Positions 60,437-64,000 of a stretch of DNA of 64,000 bases are shown in pieces. Source of the DNA: Pedobacter punctiformis (GTDB taxonomy: Bacteria; Bacteroidota; Bacteroidia; Sphingobacteriales; Sphingobacteriaceae); the NCBI RefSeq assembly GCF_027213715.1, contig NZ_JAPWGM010000004.1, positions 124,001 to 188,000 on the forward strand, in the 5' to 3' direction. The position numbers and the translations under genes are program-made. The notes under the pieces were generated by a model. It did no database searches and was not told the DNA's origin. It saw only the letters and a program-made list of their open reading frames with translations. Positions within the stretch are counted from its first letter, which is position 1. Each line of letters begins with the position of its first letter.

Positions 60437-60886
60437 TTAAAGTGTTCTGTTTTTATAAGCATCGTAATCGGTAAGTGCTACCTGGTAATTTCCGAGCATA
60501 TAGGGCGAAGATATTAAAAAATCAGCCGTTGCTACATCACAGGCCATAGGAATGTTCCAAACAATGCCAATGCGTAACAATGCTTTAACATCAGGATCAT
60601 GCGGTTGGGCCTCCATCGGATCCCAAAAAAAGATTAAAATATCGATCTCTCCCTGTGCAATTAAAGCACCAATCTGCTGGTCGCCACCTAAAGGACCACT
60701 TAATAACTTTCTAACGGGTAAATTTAACCGTTCTTCAATCAGTTTTCCTGTGGTTCCTGTTGCAAGCAATTCATGGCCTGCAAAAGCATCCCGGTTTGTG
60801 GTTACCCAATTTAACAAATCATCTTTACGATTATCGTGTGCAACCAGTGCAATTCTTTTATTTGGCGTTAATGTTTTATAAGTCAT
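60437..60886 (-). CDS. mgsA: Methylglyoxal synthase
   Basis: 149 residues, normal length. ALVAHDNRKDDL at the start, LLATGTTGKLIEE phosphate-binding loop, LSGPLGGDQQIGALIAQGEIDILIFFWDPMEAQPHDPDVKALLRI with the catalytic Asp in GGDQQ and FFWDP. Converts dihydroxyacetone phosphate to methylglyoxal. Same strand as HMG-CoA lyase and NDH-2 with short gaps (53 and 15 bases), so a possible operon. Confidence 0.96.
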   Translation of the reverse strand: MTYKTLTPNKRIALVAHDNRKDDLLNWVTTNRDAFAGHELLATGTTGKLIEERLNLPVRKLLSGPLGGDQQIGALIAQGEIDILIFFWDPMEAQPHDPDVKALLRIGIVWNIPMACDVATADFLISSPYMLGNYQVALTDYDAYKNRTL

Positions 60887-60901
60887 CTATAAATTTTGAG
60901 A

Positions 60902-62233
60902 TCAAACTTTTTTAACTTCTTCAACTTTAGGTATATCTGTACGATAATCAATGCTTCTATCTTTTGCAAAGGTTCGGATAATTAACCTTGCACCCCTGTC
61001 ATAGCTAAAATAACACCAAAGCCAGTTTACAAAAACAATAATTTTGTTTCTAAAACCCACCAGCGTCATTAAGTGAACAAACATCCAGGTAAACCAGGCA
61101 AAAACACCCTGAAAGCGAATTTTGCCTAAATCTACCACCGCCTTGTTCCGGCCGACAGTAGCCATAGAACCTTTATCAAAATACTTGAATTTTTCTAAAG
61201 GTTTATTTTCTTTGATGTTAACCAGGTTCTTTGCCAGCTGATGCCCTTGCTGGATCGCGGCAGGGGCAACACCTGGGTGACCGTTGGGCGTTTCGTCATC
61301 TATAATTGCGGCAACATCGCCAATGGCATAAATATTAGCATAGCCGGAGATTAAATTCTGTGTATCTGTTTTTAATCTTCCACCTCTTACAATTTCAGCT
61401 TTATCCAAACCGGGTATAACCTGACCTTTAACACCAGCACTCCAAATTACTGTAGAAGCGAGGATGGGCGGTTTATCCTGTAAAGTAAGTGTTTGTCCAT
61501 CGTACGCTAAAACCCGTGTACTGTTCATAACGTTAACACCCATTTCCAGTAAAAAGTCTTTCGATTTTTGCTGTGCCTGGGGAGACATTACACCCAATAA
61601 CTCAGGAGAGTTTTCAATTAAATAAATATTGACTTTTTTCAAGTCTAATTCGGGATAATCATTTGGAATAACATGCTTTTTAAGCTCTGCAATGGCTCCG
61701 GAAGTTTCTACACCTGTTGGACCACCACCTACAACCACAAAGTTTAGCAGCGCTGTTTTTTTGTCTTTATTTGCCTCGATCAGTGATTTTTCAAAGTTCT
61801 GCAAAATCAAACTTCTTAAATCCAATGCTTCGGGGATAGATTTCATGGGCATTGAATTATTTTCAATTTCCTGATTGCCAAAAAAATTACTGGTAGAGCC
61901 CGTTGCGATTACTAAGTAATCGTAAGTGATTTTACCAATATCGGTTAAAATGCAATTCTCTGCCGAAATGATTTCATTCACCTTTGTAACCCGGAAAAGC
62001 AGGTTTTTTTGCCCCTTAAAAATTTTTCTGATTGGAAAAGCGATGGAGTCCGGCTCTAAACCTCCGGTTGCAACCTGATAAAGTAAAGGCTGAAAGGTAT
62101 GGTAATTATGTTTATCGAGCATAACCACCTGAAAGGGTTTCTTTTTTAATCTTTTTGCTAATTCAATACCGCCAAAACCACCACCAACTATAACTACTCT
62201 CGGGTATTCACTTTTAGGAAGGTCTAAATCCAT
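60902..62233 (-). CDS. Type II NADH dehydrogenase-like NAD(P)/FAD-dependent oxidoreductase
   Basis: 443 residues. FAD-binding VVIVGGGFGGIELAKRL near the N-terminus, NADH-binding FVVVGGGPTGVETSGAIAEL around residue 165, and ANIYAIGDVAA for FAD; C-terminal FAWFTWMFVHLMTLVGFRNKIIVFVNWLWCYFSYD is amphipathic/hydrophobic and anchors it to the membrane. Non-proton-pumping NADH:quinone oxidoreductase is the likely role. First gene of the minus-strand run towards mgsA. Confidence 0.92.
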   Translation of the reverse strand: MDLDLPKSEYPRVVIVGGGFGGIELAKRLKKKPFQVVMLDKHNYHTFQPLLYQVATGGLEPDSIAFPIRKIFKGQKNLLFRVTKVNEIISAENCILTDIGKITYDYLVIATGSTSNFFGNQEIENNSMPMKSIPEALDLRSLILQNFEKSLIEANKDKKTALLNFVVVGGGPTGVETSGAIAELKKHVIPNDYPELDLKKVNIYLIENSPELLGVMSPQAQQKSKDFLLEMGVNVMNSTRVLAYDGQTLTLQDKPPILASTVIWSAGVKGQVIPGLDKAEIVRGGRLKTDTQNLISGYANIYAIGDVAAIIDDETPNGHPGVAPAAIQQGHQLAKNLVNIKENKPLEKFKYFDKGSMATVGRNKAVVDLGKIRFQGVFAWFTWMFVHLMTLVGFRNKIIVFVNWLWCYFSYDRGARLIIRTFAKDRSIDYRTDIPKVEEVKKV

Positions 62234-62410
62234 TCTTTGGGTTTTTTATATACAAATGTAACAAAAAGAGGACCAAAAGATTTAAAAACTGAGGCTTTGA
62301 TTGTACAAATGAACGATTTGTATAGAAGTAACTTTGGGATGACTGATGATGAGCATCCGACCACTTTTAAACCAGTGTACATAGGTTAGATAAAAGCAGT
62401 GGCATAAAAA

Positions 62411-62440
62411 AAGCGTTCCGGTTTTTAAACCGGAACGCTT
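62411..62440 (-). terminator. Terminator of secDF
   Basis: Fourteen-base perfect inverted repeat AAGCGTTCCGGTTT and complement, nearly no loop; minus strand ends in seven T. It begins 23 bases after the secDF stop. Confidence 0.93.
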
Positions 62441-62462
62441 ATATTTTTAAAAATTTTAAATC

Positions 62463-64000
62463 TTATTTTTTCTCCGCTGAGCTACCCAAATCAATTACGA
62501 TAGGGGTAGAGATACATAATGATGAGTATGTACCAATGATACGGCCGATTAACAAGGCGAAAATAAATCCGCGGATGCTGTCGCCACCGAAAATAAAGAT
62601 TACCAATAACACGAAGAATACGGTTAATGAAGTTAAAATCGTACGACTTAATGTACTGTTCAACGCGAAGTTGATTAAATGGTTACGTTCTTCACCATGT
62701 AAATCTTCTTTACCAGATTCTTTTAATTTCTCACGGATACGGTCAAACACAACAACGGTCTCTGTCATGGTATAACCCATTACTGTTAAAATTGCTGCAA
62801 TAAAATCCTGACCAATTTCTAATGAGAATGGCATAATACCATCTAAAATGGTGTAGAATGAAAGTACCATTAACACATCATGGAATAATGCGATAACTGC
62901 ACCCAAACCATATTGCCATTTTTTAAATCGTACTACGATGTAGATAAACATGAATAAACAGGAGATTAATACCGCGTAGAAAGCACCATTTACAATATCG
63001 CTGGCGATAATTGGCGTAACTTTTTGCGAACTTACAATCTCATATTTAGAACCTGCTAAACCTTTGTTTAAAGCATCTTCAACAAGTTTATCTGTTTTAA
63101 CATCCTGATCTTCGATGTGGAAAGTCGTGGTAATTTTAACCTGACTGTCTTCGCCTGCAGTTTTAACCTCAGGCGTTTCATTACCGAATACCGGGTTTAA
63201 CTTTGATTTTAAATCTTCAGTATTTACCGCTTTATCAAAGTGAACCAGGTAGGTTCTACCACCTTTAAAATCAACACCAAGGTTTAAACCTCCGTTTTTG
63301 AAATACATACCTATACCAGCAATAATAATTAAGGTAGAGATTACATAGTATATTTTACGACGGCCAACAAAGTTGAAGCTGATGTTTTTAAATGCATTAC
63401 GGGTAACGCTGTTATCAAAGCTGATGTCAATTTTGCGGTTTAATAACGATTCGAAAACAACTCTCGAAATGGCTACGGCAGCAAACAATGAAGAAAGGAT
63501 ACCAATACATAAAGTAGTTGCAAAACCTTGAACTGGTCCGCTACCGAAAACGTAAAGGATAGCACCTAAAATAAATAAAGTAACGTTTGAGTCAATGATT
63601 GAAGGCATTGCATGTTTAAAACCTTCTTTAATTGCTGCGCTGGTATTTTTACCGTGAGCAAGTTCTTCACGTACACGCTCAAAAATCAGGATGTTTGCAT
63701 CAACTGATAAACCTATGGTTAGTACGATACCTGCAATACCTGGTAAGGTTAATACTGCACCCAATGATACTAAAATACCAATGATGAAGAATAAGTTTAA
63801 TAATAAAGCAAAGTTTGCAACCCATCCTGCACGGTGATAATATAACGCCATGAAGACTAAGATTACGATAAACGCAATTACGAATGAAATTAAACCGTCG
63901 TGAATGGCTTGTGCACCTAAAGTAGGACCAACTACGAAACTACCGGCAATACGGGCAGGAGCAGGTAATTTACCAGCTTTTAAGATGTTTGATAAATCTT
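62463..64000 (-). CDS. secDF: Protein translocase subunit SecDF (5' part outside window)
   Basis: The open frame continues past the right edge (KDLSNILKAGKLPAPARIAGSFVVGP... at the edge), so about 512 C-terminal residues are visible. They contain the end of SecD (LPGIAGIVLTIGLSVDANILIFERVREEL) and the whole SecF (GLNLGVDFKGGRTYLV, DVLMVLSFYTILDG, AILTVMGYTMTETVVVFDRIREKLKES, RTILTSLTVFFVLLVIFIFGGDSIRGF). This confirms the fused SecD-SecF form common in Bacteroidota. Powers late steps of Sec export using the proton gradient, with YajC (gene at 38196). Confidence 0.97.
   Translation of the reverse strand, partial: DLSNILKAGKLPAPARIAGSFVVGPTLGAQAIHDGLISFVIAFIVILVFMALYYHRAGWVANFALLLNLFFIIGILVSLGAVLTLPGIAGIVLTIGLSVDANILIFERVREELAHGKNTSAAIKEGFKHAMPSIIDSNVTLFILGAILYVFGSGPVQGFATTLCIGILSSLFAAVAISRVVFESLLNRKIDISFDNSVTRNAFKNISFNFVGRRKIYYVISTLIIIAGIGMYFKNGGLNLGVDFKGGRTYLVHFDKAVNTEDLKSKLNPVFGNETPEVKTAGEDSQVKITTTFHIEDQDVKTDKLVEDALNKGLAGSKYEIVSSQKVTPIIASDIVNGAFYAVLISCLFMFIYIVVRFKKWQYGLGAVIALFHDVLMVLSFYTILDGIMPFSLEIGQDFIAAILTVMGYTMTETVVVFDRIREKLKESGKEDLHGEERNHLINFALNSTLSRTILTSLTVFFVLLVIFIFGGDSIRGFIFALLIGRIIGTYSSLCISTPIVIDLGSSAEKK

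Noticed and set aside
1-64000. CRISPR array, prophage or insertion sequence
   Set aside because: No regularly spaced repeats, transposase, integrase or phage structural genes were seen; the only repeat-like DNA is the small intergenic elements reported.

Overview
The window looks like a chromosome segment from a Bacteroidota bacterium of the Sphingobacteriaceae type (Pedobacter-like). The basis is the low-GC, A/T-rich intergenic DNA, SusC/SusD pairs, lipoproteins with a Cys-Lys-Lys start, the long Bacteroidota form of NusB, SecDF as one gene, PUR/DUF3276, a small histone H1-like protein, and TAnnTTTG-type promoters. The genus is inference; no rRNA is present.

Layout. 1-5134 (all minus): a truncated 2'-5' RNA ligase-like gene, a two-gene unit with a patatin fused to an outer-membrane barrel, TspO, and a secreted M28 peptidase. 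5135-6186: a 1 kb regulatory region with two identical GCAAACGTTTGC palindromes and several TACC/GGTA palindromes. 6187-25259 (plus): an eleven-gene, 19 kb surface uptake operon: SusC-SusD-FAS1-lipoprotein, SusC-SusD-FAS1-lipoprotein, then phosphatase-fold/LamG lipoprotein, M60 metallopeptidase, and a second phosphatase-fold/LamG lipoprotein, closed by a strong terminator. It holds no recognisable glycosidase, so it reads as a glycoprotein or peptide acquisition locus rather than a classical polysaccharide locus. 25576-33485: a stand-alone receiver protein, exonuclease III, H1-like protein, tRNA-Arg(CCG), MgtE, HAD hydrolase, YchF, a penicillin-binding-fold serine hydrolase and PUR protein. 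33565-46863: ABC exporter, leucine dehydrogenase, nusB-DUF1573-yajC, ybbR-like-coaE-MBL exonuclease-DUF5522, Uma2, ZIP transporter, PAP2, methyltransferase, glmM and a cysteine desulfurase. 47218-47887: two small related proteins ending in a shared GHEPGTTPG motif. 47901-52574: Tat-exported MBL hydrolase, S41 peptidase, cydAB. 52940-64000: M28 peptidase with PA-like insert, two exported small proteins, accD, fbaA, iron-permease-like protein, GNAT, an inverted-repeat element, HMG-CoA lyase, mgsA, NDH-2 and the 3' part of secDF.

The best candidates for undescribed biology are (i) the 19 kb M60/phosphatase-like/FAS1 surface operon, with its duplicated modules and apparently degenerate phosphatase paralogue, and (ii) the tandem small proteins with the invariant C-terminal GHEPGTTPG motif. 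All functional calls come from reading motifs and family resemblance; no search was run.
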